From the NCBI RefSeq assembly GCF_019749375.1, contig NZ_JACWFE010000021.1, forward strand, positions 87,602-151,601: a DNA stretch of 64,000 nucleotides. The letters are read 5' to 3'. The notes below the pieces were generated by a model. That model made no database searches. It saw only the letters and a list, made by a program, of their open reading frames with translations, and was not told the DNA's origin. The translations under genes were made by a program, and so were the position numbers. Position 1 is the first letter of the stretch, and each line of letters starts with the position of its first letter. Shown here one piece after another: positions 17,880-26,327 of this stretch. This DNA is from Bacillus sp. S/N-304-OC-R1 (GTDB taxonomy: Bacteria; Bacillota; Bacilli; Bacillales; Cytobacillaceae).

Positions 17880-19307
17880 TTATAGTGCTTTGGATCTTTT
17901 TCTTAATAGATCTTTATCGAGCCTTGATATAAGGATCATAACGAAATAACCTAACCAGGCAAAAACAATGTTGCTATTAGAAATATCTGTCTCCTGAATA
18001 TAGACGATAGCAGCTGTAGCTAACAGAGAAGACAGAAACAAAAAGGCCATTTTCCCGAAGGATACAGGAACATGATACAGTTTTTGGCTTTTAACAAAAA
18101 TATAAGTAATGGCAATCAAGTAGGAAATTAAATAAGCAGAAACACTTCCCCATATTGAAAAAGAAGGAATTAGCATTAGATTTAACACTATATTCACTAC
18201 CGCTGCCATTCCGAAGGCATATGAGATGATTTTCGTTTGTTTTGTAAAGAAAATGCCCACGGAGATAATCATATAGAAAAAATTTAAGAAGGTAACTGCA
18301 GACAATATGGCAACATATTGATAAGCTTCATGATAACCGCTGCCTAACATACGAATAATCCATGGCATTAAGGTTGCAACAAATAGAACGCCTAATGTCC
18401 CTATCAACAGAATACCATAATACAACTTAGCAAATAAAACAGGACTGTCTTTTTTATCCTTGAGTGACATGGAGAACGGTCTCCAAGCCATTTGCACACC
18501 ACTTGTGAGTAGAGTAATTAAAGAAGCAAATCTAACTGCTGTTCCATATATACCAACTTCATGTAAAGAAGTGAATGCCTTTAAAAGGAATGAATTTGCA
18601 TTTACAATCACCCAAAAAGCCAAAGAAGCAGGTACCAAAGGAGCGGCATAGATTAAGATTTCTTTTAATAGGTTCTTATTAAAAGTAAACCTTGTAAATT
18701 TTAATACAGGTTTAATTAGCAACAATATAACAATACCCACACTGATTAGACGTCCGTATATAATACCATCAATCGTAGGGCTTACATAAGCTAGAAATAC
18801 ATAAGACAGTACAGCTATTAAAAGCATTTTAAGAATGGTAAAGGTAACAACCTTTTTTGTGAAAAAATCATAACGAAGAACCGTTAAGATTAAAGCGATG
18901 ACTGTGTCTAGGGCCATAACTCCAATGGATAGATATAATAAGTAGTAAAGTTTCGCGTCATCAATTAAGAGCTGAGTCAGCCACTGCCCGCCAATTAGAA
19001 AAACGATCGCAATAATAAAAACAATCAGCAATCTAAACGTCATTACCGATCTGACATATTCAAGCCTCTTCTTCTTATCTTCACTATCAAAGTAATAATA
19101 AGCTAGAGCCGAATCCGTACCAAAAATGACGACAAAGGTTAGCATAGATGTAAAGCGATCCAGATAATCTAATACTCCATATTGAGCAGGATCCGGAAGA
19201 AAAGATGTGTAAATCGGAAGCATGATAAACGCTATCAGCTTCGTTCCTACGTTCATAAATGCGTAAAGGAGCGAATCCGCTCCTAAACGCCTAATTTGGG
19301 CGAACAC
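17880..19307 (-). CDS. Wzx-type polysaccharide flippase (MATE/MOP superfamily)
   Basis: 475-residue membrane protein with about 12-14 hydrophobic segments. It begins MFAQIRRLGADSLLYAFMNVGTKLIAFIMLPIYTSFL, the standard opening of polysaccharide-transport-family flippases, and has GVQMAWRPFSMS and a small C-terminal cytoplasmic tail. It would move the undecaprenyl-linked repeat unit across the membrane for Wzy. One base separates it from the upstream acetyltransferase gene and 10 from the next gene, so it is in the same operon. Confidence 0.87.
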   Translation of the reverse strand: MFAQIRRLGADSLLYAFMNVGTKLIAFIMLPIYTSFLPDPAQYGVLDYLDRFTSMLTFVVIFGTDSALAYYYFDSEDKKKRLEYVRSVMTFRLLIVFIIAIVFLIGGQWLTQLLIDDAKLYYLLYLSIGVMALDTVIALILTVLRYDFFTKKVVTFTILKMLLIAVLSYVFLAYVSPTIDGIIYGRLISVGIVILLLIKPVLKFTRFTFNKNLLKEILIYAAPLVPASLAFWVIVNANSFLLKAFTSLHEVGIYGTAVRFASLITLLTSGVQMAWRPFSMSLKDKKDSPVLFAKLYYGILLIGTLGVLFVATLMPWIIRMLGSGYHEAYQYVAILSAVTFLNFFYMIISVGIFFTKQTKIISYAFGMAAVVNIVLNLMLIPSFSIWGSVSAYLISYLIAITYIFVKSQKLYHVPVSFGKMAFLFLSSLLATAAIVYIQETDISNSNIVFAWLGYFVMILISRLDKDLLRKRSKAL

Positions 19308-19308
19308 C

Positions 19309-20040
19309 CTATAACAGCTCCCGCTCGTCTACCATTTTAGAGAACTTCGCAGGAACCCCTTTAACTAATGTCTTAGGCTCTGTATCCTTCGTCACCAATG
19401 CACCTGCAGCCACAAATGTTTCTTCCTCCACTGTAATTCCAGGTAATATAATAGAGGCTCCGCCAACACGTGCGCCTTTTTTTACATGGGCACCTTTAAT
19501 TTTATCAAAGCGCTCTTCTGTTCTTCCCATAAAATTATCATTCGTCGTCGTCACACACGGTGCAATAAAAACTTGCTCTTCAAGAGTCGTATAAGCTGTA
19601 ATATACGAGTTAGATTGAATTTTTGTCCGATCACCAATCTTCACATAGTTCTCTACAGTTACTCCTCTGCCGACAATGACAAAGTTACCAATTTCAACAT
19701 TTTCCCTTACACTTGCAAGGTCTGCAATCAGCGTGCTTGAACCAATTTTAGCGCCACGATAAATCACAGCGTTCGCCCCAACGGTTACCTCTTCCCCAAT
19801 TTCTAACGCAGGAATAGAATCAGAAAGCTTAACTGTACTTGTCTTTGCTGGCTTTGGCGGTTTACCTACAACAGCACCATCTGCAATTGTTGTATTGTCG
19901 CCGATTGACGTTCCTTCATGAATCGTTACACGGTTACCAACAATAACGTTTTTGCCAATCTTTACATCCTTTTCAATAACAGAAAAATGTCCAACTTGAA
20001 CAGAAGCATCTAATTGAGCGGAAGGATCAATAAAGTTCAT
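19309..20040 (-). CDS. Left-handed beta-helix N-acetyltransferase (WbpD-like)
   Basis: 243 residues, almost all hexapeptide repeats ([LIV]GxxxxI pattern, such as IGKNVIVGNRVTIHEG and VGANAVIYRGAKIG). The C-terminal third has the sugar N-acetyltransferase pattern IAPCVTTTNDNFMGR, KKGARVGGASIILPGITV, AAGALVTKDTEP and KGVPAKFS, as in WbpD/WlbB. Acetyl-CoA would acetylate the 3-amino group made by the WbpE-like aminotransferase. Classical WbpD is about 190 residues; the extra ~50 here are additional helix coils with an insertion around residues 60-80 (PPKPAKTSTVKLSDS). It is the first gene of the nine-gene operon running down to 9464. Confidence 0.8.
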   Translation of the reverse strand: MNFIDPSAQLDASVQVGHFSVIEKDVKIGKNVIVGNRVTIHEGTSIGDNTTIADGAVVGKPPKPAKTSTVKLSDSIPALEIGEEVTVGANAVIYRGAKIGSSTLIADLASVRENVEIGNFVIVGRGVTVENYVKIGDRTKIQSNSYITAYTTLEEQVFIAPCVTTTNDNFMGRTEERFDKIKGAHVKKGARVGGASIILPGITVEEETFVAAGALVTKDTEPKTLVKGVPAKFSKMVDERELL

Positions 20041-20098
20041 ATTCGTATATCTCCCTTTATTTTAAAAATTATAGAGTTGCAGATATCTGGATTGATTT

Positions 20099-20200
20099 GG
20101 CGGATATATTCCGAAAGTCGCCGATATATCCCGAAAGTCGCCGATATATTTCGAAAGTCGCCTATATATCGAAGAAGTCTGCTAATATTTCTCAGAAAGT
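20099..20200. repeat. 20-bp tandem repeat in the leader of the wbpD-type operon
   Basis: Five successive units start at 20099, 20119, 20139, 20159 and 20179. The first four are exactly 20 bases, and the core units are CGCCGATATATnnCGAAAGT. The last is 22 bases and degenerate. The array lies 60-160 bases upstream of the acetyltransferase start, so if the promoter near 20238 is real it is part of the 5' leader. Confidence 0.85.
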
Positions 20201-20237
20201 AACCTTTTTTAGCTACAATCTCACCAAATTCAATAAA

Positions 20238-20243
20238 ATTATA
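20238..20243 (-). promoter_or_regulatory. Possible -10 box for the wbpD-wzx-wzy operon
   Basis: On the minus strand this reads TATAAT, about 200 bases before the first gene. The upstream -35 candidate TTAGTC (18-base spacer) is poor. It lies just downstream of the terminator that ends the wbpA unit, so a new promoter is expected in this stretch. Confidence 0.3.
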
Positions 20244-20330
20244 AGCTGATCTTGCTTAAATGACTAATAGCTCAGAAAGAAAGGTGTTTCCAGCATAACT
20301 TCGCATTAAAATCGGTACCAAGGTTATGAA

Positions 20331-20373
20331 AAAACTCCTCCGAATTCAGCCTAAACCTCATTCAGAGGAGTCC
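20331..20373 (-). terminator. Terminator after the wbpA-type gene
   Basis: On the minus strand ACTCCTCTGAAT pairs with ATTCGGAGGAGT and is followed by TTTTTTC. It separates the wzz-wbpB-wbpA unit from the next operon. Confidence 0.82.
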
Positions 20374-20391
20374 TATTGAATCCAAATAAAA

Positions 20392-21705
20392 TTACAATTT
20401 AATATATTTATTAGGCTTATTGATATCTTTTAATGCATTACGCGTATCAAAAATAACTTTGCTTTCTTGTGCAATCATATTGTAATCAAAATCAGTATGA
20501 TCAGTTGTAACTAAAACAAGATCCGCATCGTTTAAAAGCTCTTTCGTCAGATCCACAGTTTCAATCTTTTTATTGCATGATCTAAATGATTTCACATATG
20601 GATCTACAACTGTATAGTCAGCACCATGGTGTTCTAGAAGCTCAACAATCTTTAATACTGGGGATTCTCGAACATCGTCAATATCCTTTTTATAAGCTAC
20701 GCCAAGAACTGCCACTTTTGCTCCACGAAGAGCTTTGCCGTCTTCGTTTAGAACTTGCATAGAACGTGTAATCACGTATTCAGGCATGCTGTTGTTAATT
20801 TCGCCAGCAAGCTCGATTAATTTCGTATGGTAGTTATATTCACGTGCTTTCCATGTTAAGTAGAATGGATCGATTGGAATACAGTGTCCGCCAAGACCAG
20901 GACCTGGATAGAATGCCATGAATCCATAAGGCTTAGTTTTCGCTGCATCAATAACTTCCCAAACATCAATGCCCATTTTCTCGCATAAAATCGCCATTTC
21001 GTTGGCTAATGCAATGTTAATATGACGGAATGTGTTTTCGAAGATTTTTTCCATCTCAGCTACAGCAGGAGAAGATACTTCGTGTACATCACCTTCAAGT
21101 ACATTGCGATAAAGAGCTGCTGCAACCTTCGTACAATTTTCCGTAATCCCTCCAACAACCTTTGGAGTATTCTTTGTTTTGAAATGTTTATTACCTGGAT
21201 CAACACGCTCAGGTGAATAAGCAACAAAAACAGATTCCCCTACTTTGAAGCCTTTTTCTTCAAGAGCAGGCTTTACAATTTCTTCTGTAGTGCCAGGATA
21301 TGTTGTGGACTCTAACACGACAAGCATACCTTCATGTGCATACTTAGCAATTTCTTTTGAAGAGCTTTTCACATAAGATGTGTCAGGCTGCTGATAAATA
21401 TCAAGCGGTGTTGGAACGCAGATGGCAACAGCGTCAACCTCTTGAATTCGTGCATAGTCAGTTGTTGCTACTAAATGACCGCTTTTAATCATATCTGCTA
21501 AATCTTGGTCAACAACGTCACCAATATAGTTAATACCCATATTTACCTGTTCAACACGTGCTGCTTGAACATCAAAGCCAATTACTTTATAGCCAGCCTT
21601 TGCTTTTTCAACTGCTAAAGGCAGACCCACATAACCAAGTCCAACTACTCCAATAACAGCTTCTTTATTTTCAATTTTATTTAATAATGATGTATATACG
21701 TCCAT
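20392..21705 (-). CDS. wbpA: UDP-N-acetylglucosamine 6-dehydrogenase (WbpA type)
   Basis: 437 residues of the UDP-glucose/GDP-mannose dehydrogenase family; oxidises UDP-GlcNAc to UDP-GlcNAcA with two NAD+. The Rossmann motif VVGLGYVGLPLAVEKAKAGY is at about 20-39. Other motifs are CVPTPLD, LESTTYPGTTEE, SPERVDPGN, EMEKIFENTFRHINIALANE, and the catalytic Cys275 in PGPGLGGHCIPIDPFYL. The C-terminal NAD/sugar domain has LGVAYKKDIDDVRESP. The details match WbpA/TuaD-like N-acetylhexosamine dehydrogenases better than plain UDP-glucose dehydrogenase. It is third in a unit with the Wzz-like and WbpB-like genes. Confidence 0.9.
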   Translation of the reverse strand: MDVYTSLLNKIENKEAVIGVVGLGYVGLPLAVEKAKAGYKVIGFDVQAARVEQVNMGINYIGDVVDQDLADMIKSGHLVATTDYARIQEVDAVAICVPTPLDIYQQPDTSYVKSSSKEIAKYAHEGMLVVLESTTYPGTTEEIVKPALEEKGFKVGESVFVAYSPERVDPGNKHFKTKNTPKVVGGITENCTKVAAALYRNVLEGDVHEVSSPAVAEMEKIFENTFRHINIALANEMAILCEKMGIDVWEVIDAAKTKPYGFMAFYPGPGLGGHCIPIDPFYLTWKAREYNYHTKLIELAGEINNSMPEYVITRSMQVLNEDGKALRGAKVAVLGVAYKKDIDDVRESPVLKIVELLEHHGADYTVVDPYVKSFRSCNKKIETVDLTKELLNDADLVLVTTDHTDFDYNMIAQESKVIFDTRNALKDINKPNKYIKL

Positions 21706-21720
21706 CTTTATTTTCTCCTT

Positions 21721-22731
21721 TTATAAAACGACTTTTTTCCCTGTTTCGGCTGATTCTAAAATTGCCAGTATTAATTTTACAGGAGCGAGACCGTCTTCGC
21801 CAGTTACAATTGGATTACGGTTTTCTTGTATTGCCATTGCCATGTCCTCGATAATGCATTGATGCCCTGGCTTCCCAAATGGGTCTGCTTTAATTTCATC
21901 TTTTATTTTGTCCGCTTCCTCTTCTGTTACACCCTCGATGTCCCACGTTTCAATGAAATTTGCATTACGGCCGCTTATTTTTACCGAAGCTGTTTCTCCA
22001 AAAATCGCAATAGACTCTTCTAAGTTTTTAGGGTAAATCGTTGTAGCTGCTTCAATCACACCTAATGCCCCATTTTTAAATTGAACGACTGCTGCGGCTA
22101 CATCCTCTGTTTCAATCTTACGAAGACGAGTTGCTGCCATTGCCTGTACAGATTCAACTGGACCCATTAGCCATAGCATTAAATCAAGATCATGAATCGC
22201 CTGGTTCATTAAGACGCCACCATCAAATTCTTTCGTGCCTCTCCATTCAGCTTGATCATAATAAGCTTGATTGCGATTCCAGCGAACAGTAGCATTGGCA
22301 TGACTTAACTTTCCGAATGCGCCTGCATCCATTTGTTCTCTTAATTTTTGAATGGCAGGTCTGAAACGGTTTGGATGAACGACCGCGAGTTTTACACCGT
22401 GCTCATTTGCATATTGGATCATATCCTCAGCGTCCTGAAGCTTTAATGACATCGGCTTCTCCACAATAATATGTCTGCCGTTCTCTGCCACTATTTTTGT
22501 TAAGAGAGCATGCAGGCCTGAAGGCACACAAATATTAACTACATGAATCTCTGGATTTTCTTCAAGCATTTTTTGTAAATCAGTATATTTCTTCACATCT
22601 GGAAGATCTAATTCCAAACGTGATGGATTTGTATCACAAATCGCAAATAAATGGGCATTCTCCGCATTTTGAATTGCCTCTATATGTTTGTTTGCTATAT
22701 GGCCCATCCCTACGATGGCAAAATTAATCAT
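21721..22731 (-). CDS. Gfo/Idh/MocA-family sugar oxidoreductase (WbpB type)
   Basis: About 336 residues. The N-terminal NAD-binding fold begins MINFAIVGMGHIANKHIEAI, with VVNICVPSGLHALL and the catalytic-type Lys in IIVEKPMSL. The C-terminal half has the substrate-domain motif NQAIHDLDLMLWLMG with its conserved His. In the Wbp pathway WbpB oxidises C3 of UDP-GlcNAcA so that WbpE can aminate it. The family is broad, so the assignment rests on the gene company: WbpA 16 bases downstream, WbpE nearby. The ATG at 22729-22731 overlaps the last codons of the Wzz-like gene and follows GGAGGTATTACCAAC; the longer frame to 22755 was rejected. Confidence 0.8.
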   Translation of the reverse strand: MINFAIVGMGHIANKHIEAIQNAENAHLFAICDTNPSRLELDLPDVKKYTDLQKMLEENPEIHVVNICVPSGLHALLTKIVAENGRHIIVEKPMSLKLQDAEDMIQYANEHGVKLAVVHPNRFRPAIQKLREQMDAGAFGKLSHANATVRWNRNQAYYDQAEWRGTKEFDGGVLMNQAIHDLDLMLWLMGPVESVQAMAATRLRKIETEDVAAAVVQFKNGALGVIEAATTIYPKNLEESIAIFGETASVKISGRNANFIETWDIEGVTEEEADKIKDEIKADPFGKPGHQCIIEDMAMAIQENRNPIVTGEDGLAPVKLILAILESAETGKKVVL

Positions 22732-23479
22732 GTTGGTAATACCTCCGGGCTTCAATAATATATTTCCAAAGCATCAGGATTAAGAATGTCGCAAAGATTC
22801 CTAATAGTAAACCTGCTAAGGTAAGTTCTTTTTTATATGTGTCGACTGTGTTAATGTCTTGTTTTACAATTGAAGGCTTTTCGAAAAAGGCCAGATCTGT
22901 ATTCATTTTTTGGATGGACGCTAACGCTGTTGAAGCTTCTACCTCAGTCCATTCAAGTAAACTAGTAATTCTTGCTGTTTCATCAATAGTTAAGTCCTTG
23001 CTCTCGATCTTCTTACTTGCTGAACTTAATACATTATTCATGGCGTCTAGCTTTGCCTGTGTTTCCTCAATTCCTTCTTCAGTCTTCTTATAGCGAAGGT
23101 TATAATTTTCTATAAGCGCTTCTTCAACGCCTGAAGTCATCTTTTGAAGATCTTTTTCCAAGCGCTCTTTATTGTCATCATAAATTTTAATTTTGATATA
23201 ACTTTCGCTTGAAACATAGGAATCAATGACGCCGTGTACATCTTTTCCAAATTCAGCATCGATATTAGTCGGATTCGTCAAAGCCTTTAATTTAACTGAG
23301 CCAGTAAAAACAGTCGAAGTTCCTACATATTTCCCCTCTTTAGGAACTAAATATGAGCCCCCAAACCCTAATAGCATAAATATTAATGGAATTATGATAA
23401 AGAATATCTTCTTTTTCCAAAAAAATAATAAGTACTCATATAAAACAAACCTTTTTTGTTCTGCCAACAGGACCACCAT
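22724..23479 (-). CDS. Wzz/YveK-type polysaccharide chain-length protein
   Basis: 251 residues with two membrane segments (about 22-45 and 218-240) flanking an extracytoplasmic region rich in coiled coil (about 110-195). This is the polysaccharide co-polymerase plan that sets polymer length together with Wzy. There is no fused tyrosine-kinase domain and no separate kinase gene beside it, unlike many Gram-positive Wzc pairs. The exact start is uncertain because the AAAGGA site is very close to the ATG at 23479; GTG and TTG codons follow within five codons. The last codons overlap the start of the WbpB-type gene. Confidence 0.78.
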   Translation of the reverse strand: MVVLLAEQKRFVLYEYLLFFWKKKIFFIIIPLIFMLLGFGGSYLVPKEGKYVGTSTVFTGSVKLKALTNPTNIDAEFGKDVHGVIDSYVSSESYIKIKIYDDNKERLEKDLQKMTSGVEEALIENYNLRYKKTEEGIEETQAKLDAMNNVLSSASKKIESKDLTIDETARITSLLEWTEVEASTALASIQKMNTDLAFFEKPSIVKQDINTVDTYKKELTLAGLLLGIFATFLILMLWKYIIEARRYYQHD

Positions 23480-23596
23480 TCCTTTTAAAGTTTATATAAT
23501 CATTGTTCTGTGTTGTAGTGCTTGAAAGATGCAACATGAGGGCCTAAATAATAAAATTTTTTTCAGCACTATGTTCATCACACAAGCAAGTAAAAG

Positions 23597-23622
23597 AAAC
23601 GCCCCCTATTCGGCGACGTTTC
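23597..23622 (-). terminator. Terminator after the wbpE-type gene
   Basis: Minus-strand stem GAAACGTCGCC / GGGGCGTTTC with a GAATA loop, followed by TTTTACTTG. It separates wbpE from the wzz unit. Confidence 0.75.
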
Positions 23623-23632
23623 ATTCGGTTTT

Positions 23633-24745
23633 TTATTTGTTGTAAAACTCCTTGATCTTAGCCACTACATATTCCTGTTGCTCTTGCTTTAGCTCAGGGA
23701 ACATCGGTAGGGATAATGCTTCCTTAGCAGCCTTTTCAGATTCAGGAAGGTCTCCTTCATTATAGCCTAAATCTTTAAATACAGGCTGAACATGAAGTGG
23801 AAGCGGATAGTAAATCATCGTTTGAACGCCTTGTTCTTTTAAGAATACTTGAAGCTCGTCACGTTTTTCTACTCTAATCGTATACTGATGGAAAACGTGG
23901 TAATTTCCTTCTTTTTCGACTGGAGTTTTCACAAGCTCGCCTAATTGCTCATTAAGAAGCTGAGTATACACAGCAGCTTTTTCTCTTCTTAACTCGCTCC
24001 ATTTATTTAAATGAGGAAATTTCACATTTAATACAGCAGCTTGAAGCTCATCAAGACGGCTATTATAGCCTAACACATGATGATAGTATTTCGGCTTGCT
24101 TCCATGCACACGAATAACGCGACAATTTTCAGCAACTTCATCATCGTTTGTAACAATCATTCCCGCATCTCCGTATGCACCAAGGTTTTTCGTAGGGAAA
24201 AAACTGTAAGTAGCCGCTGTTCCTAATTCTCCTACTGTTTTGCCGTGGCGCTTTGCACCGATTGCTTGTGCAGCATCTTCAATAATCGCTAAATTATGTT
24301 TGTCTGCGATTTCGCGAAGTTTTTCCATATCAGCCATTTGTCCATATAAATGAACCGGAATAATCGCTTTCGTCTTATCTGTAATGGCCTCTTCTACTTT
24401 TGCAGGATCAATATTAAACGTAACAGGGTCAATGTCTACATAAACAGGTGTTGCACCTGCACGGACAATAGAACCACCTGTTGCAAAGAATGTAAATGGT
24501 GTTGTAATGACTTCATCTCCAGACTTAATACCTGCAGCCTGAAGAGCAATATGTATTGCATCACTGCCATTTGCACAGCCAATACCGTGTTTAACATTGC
24601 TAAACTCAGCTACATCAGCTTCAAGCTTTTTAACGTTATCACCCAAAATAAATCGGGAAGAACTCATAACTTGATCTAAAGCAGTAAGCATTTCTTCTTT
24701 TAATTCTTGATACTGTTCACTTAAATCTAACATAGGAATATTCAT
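23633..24745 (-). CDS. DegT/DnrJ/EryC1 sugar aminotransferase (WbpE type)
   Basis: About 370 residues, a PLP-dependent enzyme. Motifs: SRFILGDNVKKLEADVAEF, GCANGSDAIHIAL, EVITTPFTFFATGGSIVRAGA, IIEDAAQAIGA with the PLP-contact Asp, and SFFPTKNLGAYGDAG holding the Schiff-base Lys (about 186). In the Wbp pathway it transfers an amino group to the 3-keto sugar from WbpB. The family also makes other amino sugars, so the substrate is inferred from neighbours. The ATG at 24743-24745 is eight bases from GGAGG; the ATG two codons upstream is too close to it. Its own terminator and upstream gap suggest a separate transcript. Confidence 0.85.
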   Translation of the reverse strand: MNIPMLDLSEQYQELKEEMLTALDQVMSSSRFILGDNVKKLEADVAEFSNVKHGIGCANGSDAIHIALQAAGIKSGDEVITTPFTFFATGGSIVRAGATPVYVDIDPVTFNIDPAKVEEAITDKTKAIIPVHLYGQMADMEKLREIADKHNLAIIEDAAQAIGAKRHGKTVGELGTAATYSFFPTKNLGAYGDAGMIVTNDDEVAENCRVIRVHGSKPKYYHHVLGYNSRLDELQAAVLNVKFPHLNKWSELRREKAAVYTQLLNEQLGELVKTPVEKEGNYHVFHQYTIRVEKRDELQVFLKEQGVQTMIYYPLPLHVQPVFKDLGYNEGDLPESEKAAKEALSLPMFPELKQEQQEYVVAKIKEFYNK

Positions 24746-24856
24746 TTTCATTTCCTCCAGCTTTCTAGATGAAATACTAAATTATTTTAACACAAAATAG
24801 GTGCAGAACAGACAATTTTCGTTATGGTTTTATGACATTTTTCGAACCATTCTTCT

Positions 24857-24890
24857 AAAAAAAGCCGTTTGCGGGCGTCCACAAACGGCC
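24857..24890 (-). terminator. Terminator after the tagO-like gene
   Basis: Minus-strand stem GCCGTTTGTGG / CCCGCAAACGGC followed by seven T residues, six bases after the stop codon. Confidence 0.9.
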
Positions 24891-24895
24891 AATTT

Positions 24896-25963
24896 CTATT
24901 GTCTTCCCGTTACTTTGCGATAAATTTTAATTACAGGCTTATACTTTTCATGAACTAATCCAATTGCTTCAGCAAGCAGTTCAAATATTAACAGCAGACC
25001 GAAGATCAGAAAAATACTAACCCATAATGTAGCTGTTGAGAATAGTATGGCACTTACGCTAAAAACAATTCCAAAACCATATATACATAATACGGTTTTT
25101 CTATGGGAAAGCCCAAGAGCTAAAAGCCTATGATGCAAATGTGACTTATCTGGAGCCGAAATTGGCTTTTTATTAACAATCCTTCTAATGATTGCATAAG
25201 TTGTGTCAAAAACAGGAACACCTAATATGATAATTGGGACAATAAAACTAAACAGCGTGACACTTTTGTATAGACCCAATAAGGATAGTACAGAAATAGA
25301 GTAACCTAGGAACAGCGCTCCCGTATCACCCATAAAAATTTTCGCCGGGTGAAAATTGTGGAACAAGAATCCAAGCGTACTTCCTAATAATATAAGTGAT
25401 AACATTAAGATCAGCGGTTTGCCAGCAACACCAGCCATGAAGGCAATTGTGCCGATTACAATAGCGGAAATCCCCGCAGACAAACCATCAAGACCATCAA
25501 TTAAGTTAATAGCATTTGTAATAGCCACAATCCAAAAGACTGTGATTGGATACGTCCATATTCCAATGTCATAAGTACCTACAAAAGGAATTGTTAAGTG
25601 ATCGATGTTTAATCCGCTTCCGACAACAGCTCCAGCAGCAAGAAGCTGGCCAGCAAGCTTATATTTTGCGGACAATTCATATTTATCATCAAGGATACCG
25701 GTAATGATGATAATAATAGCACCGACTGTAATTCCCGTTATTTTTTCATTGTAAAGACCGCCAACCAAATATCCGGCAACTACCCCGCCGAAAATTGCCA
25801 AACCACCAAGACGCGGCATGATTCTTGAATGCACTTTTCTCTTGTTTGGTTTGTCTACAGCGCCGATCTTAATCGCTAATTTAATGACTAGGGGTGTAAT
25901 AAGTAAGGATGTTACTATAGCCGCTAGGAATGCAGCGATAAATTTTATATCCAATGATATCAC
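24896..25963 (-). CDS. tagO: TagO/WecA-type undecaprenyl-phosphate GlcNAc-1-phosphate transferase
   Basis: 355-residue polytopic enzyme of the MraY/WecA family with about 10-11 membrane segments. It starts wall-polymer synthesis by loading GlcNAc-1-P onto undecaprenyl phosphate. Motifs: AVDKPNKRKVHSRIMPRLGG, DDKYELSAKYKLAGQ (Asp pair), NAINLIDGLDGLSAG, GDTGALFLGY and the His-rich SHLHHRLLALG. It stands at the head of the polysaccharide region, as tagO stands before tua and tag genes in B. subtilis. It could prime both teichoic acid and the polymer encoded downstream. Followed by a strong terminator. Confidence 0.92.
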   Translation of the reverse strand: MISLDIKFIAAFLAAIVTSLLITPLVIKLAIKIGAVDKPNKRKVHSRIMPRLGGLAIFGGVVAGYLVGGLYNEKITGITVGAIIIIITGILDDKYELSAKYKLAGQLLAAGAVVGSGLNIDHLTIPFVGTYDIGIWTYPITVFWIVAITNAINLIDGLDGLSAGISAIVIGTIAFMAGVAGKPLILMLSLILLGSTLGFLFHNFHPAKIFMGDTGALFLGYSISVLSLLGLYKSVTLFSFIVPIIILGVPVFDTTYAIIRRIVNKKPISAPDKSHLHHRLLALGLSHRKTVLCIYGFGIVFSVSAILFSTATLWVSIFLIFGLLLIFELLAEAIGLVHEKYKPVIKIYRKVTGRQ

Positions 25964-26327
25964 CTTGTATTCGTAGTAATCCCGCTAGGGGCAAGTATTA
26001 TCCCTCTAAATGGTATGTTTAATTCGATTAGAATAATCCTAACATATATCAAAAAGAATTCAATTAATTTCATTTTTACAAAAATTACAAAACAGCATCA
26101 TTTAATACCTTAATTATACTATCACCTCAATCATCGAAAAATCTTTATAACATTTCAACCTAAAAAGGAAGTATCCTCTAAAATTGACGAATATTCTCGA
26201 AAAAGGTTTCAAATAATAGAGAATAATAGAATCTGTAAAAAATTAACTGACGTATTCCGACTAAAATATATTATACTACATAATATGTTATAATTTAGCT
26301 AGAAATAAAGTTTTAGGAGAGAACAAC
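25964..26327. promoter_or_regulatory. Divergent promoter region tagO/secA2
   Basis: A 364-base AT-rich gap with no coding frame. On the plus strand TATAAT at 26289-26294 is a likely -10 box for secA2, with no good -35 box at 17 bases. AGGAGA precedes the secA2 ATG by eight bases. The tagO promoter on the minus strand should lie in the left half. Confidence 0.45.

Noticed and set aside
20014..20202. 62-residue plus-strand open frame
   Set aside because: It is the translated 20-bp repeat, antisense to the acetyltransferase start, with no ribosome binding site.
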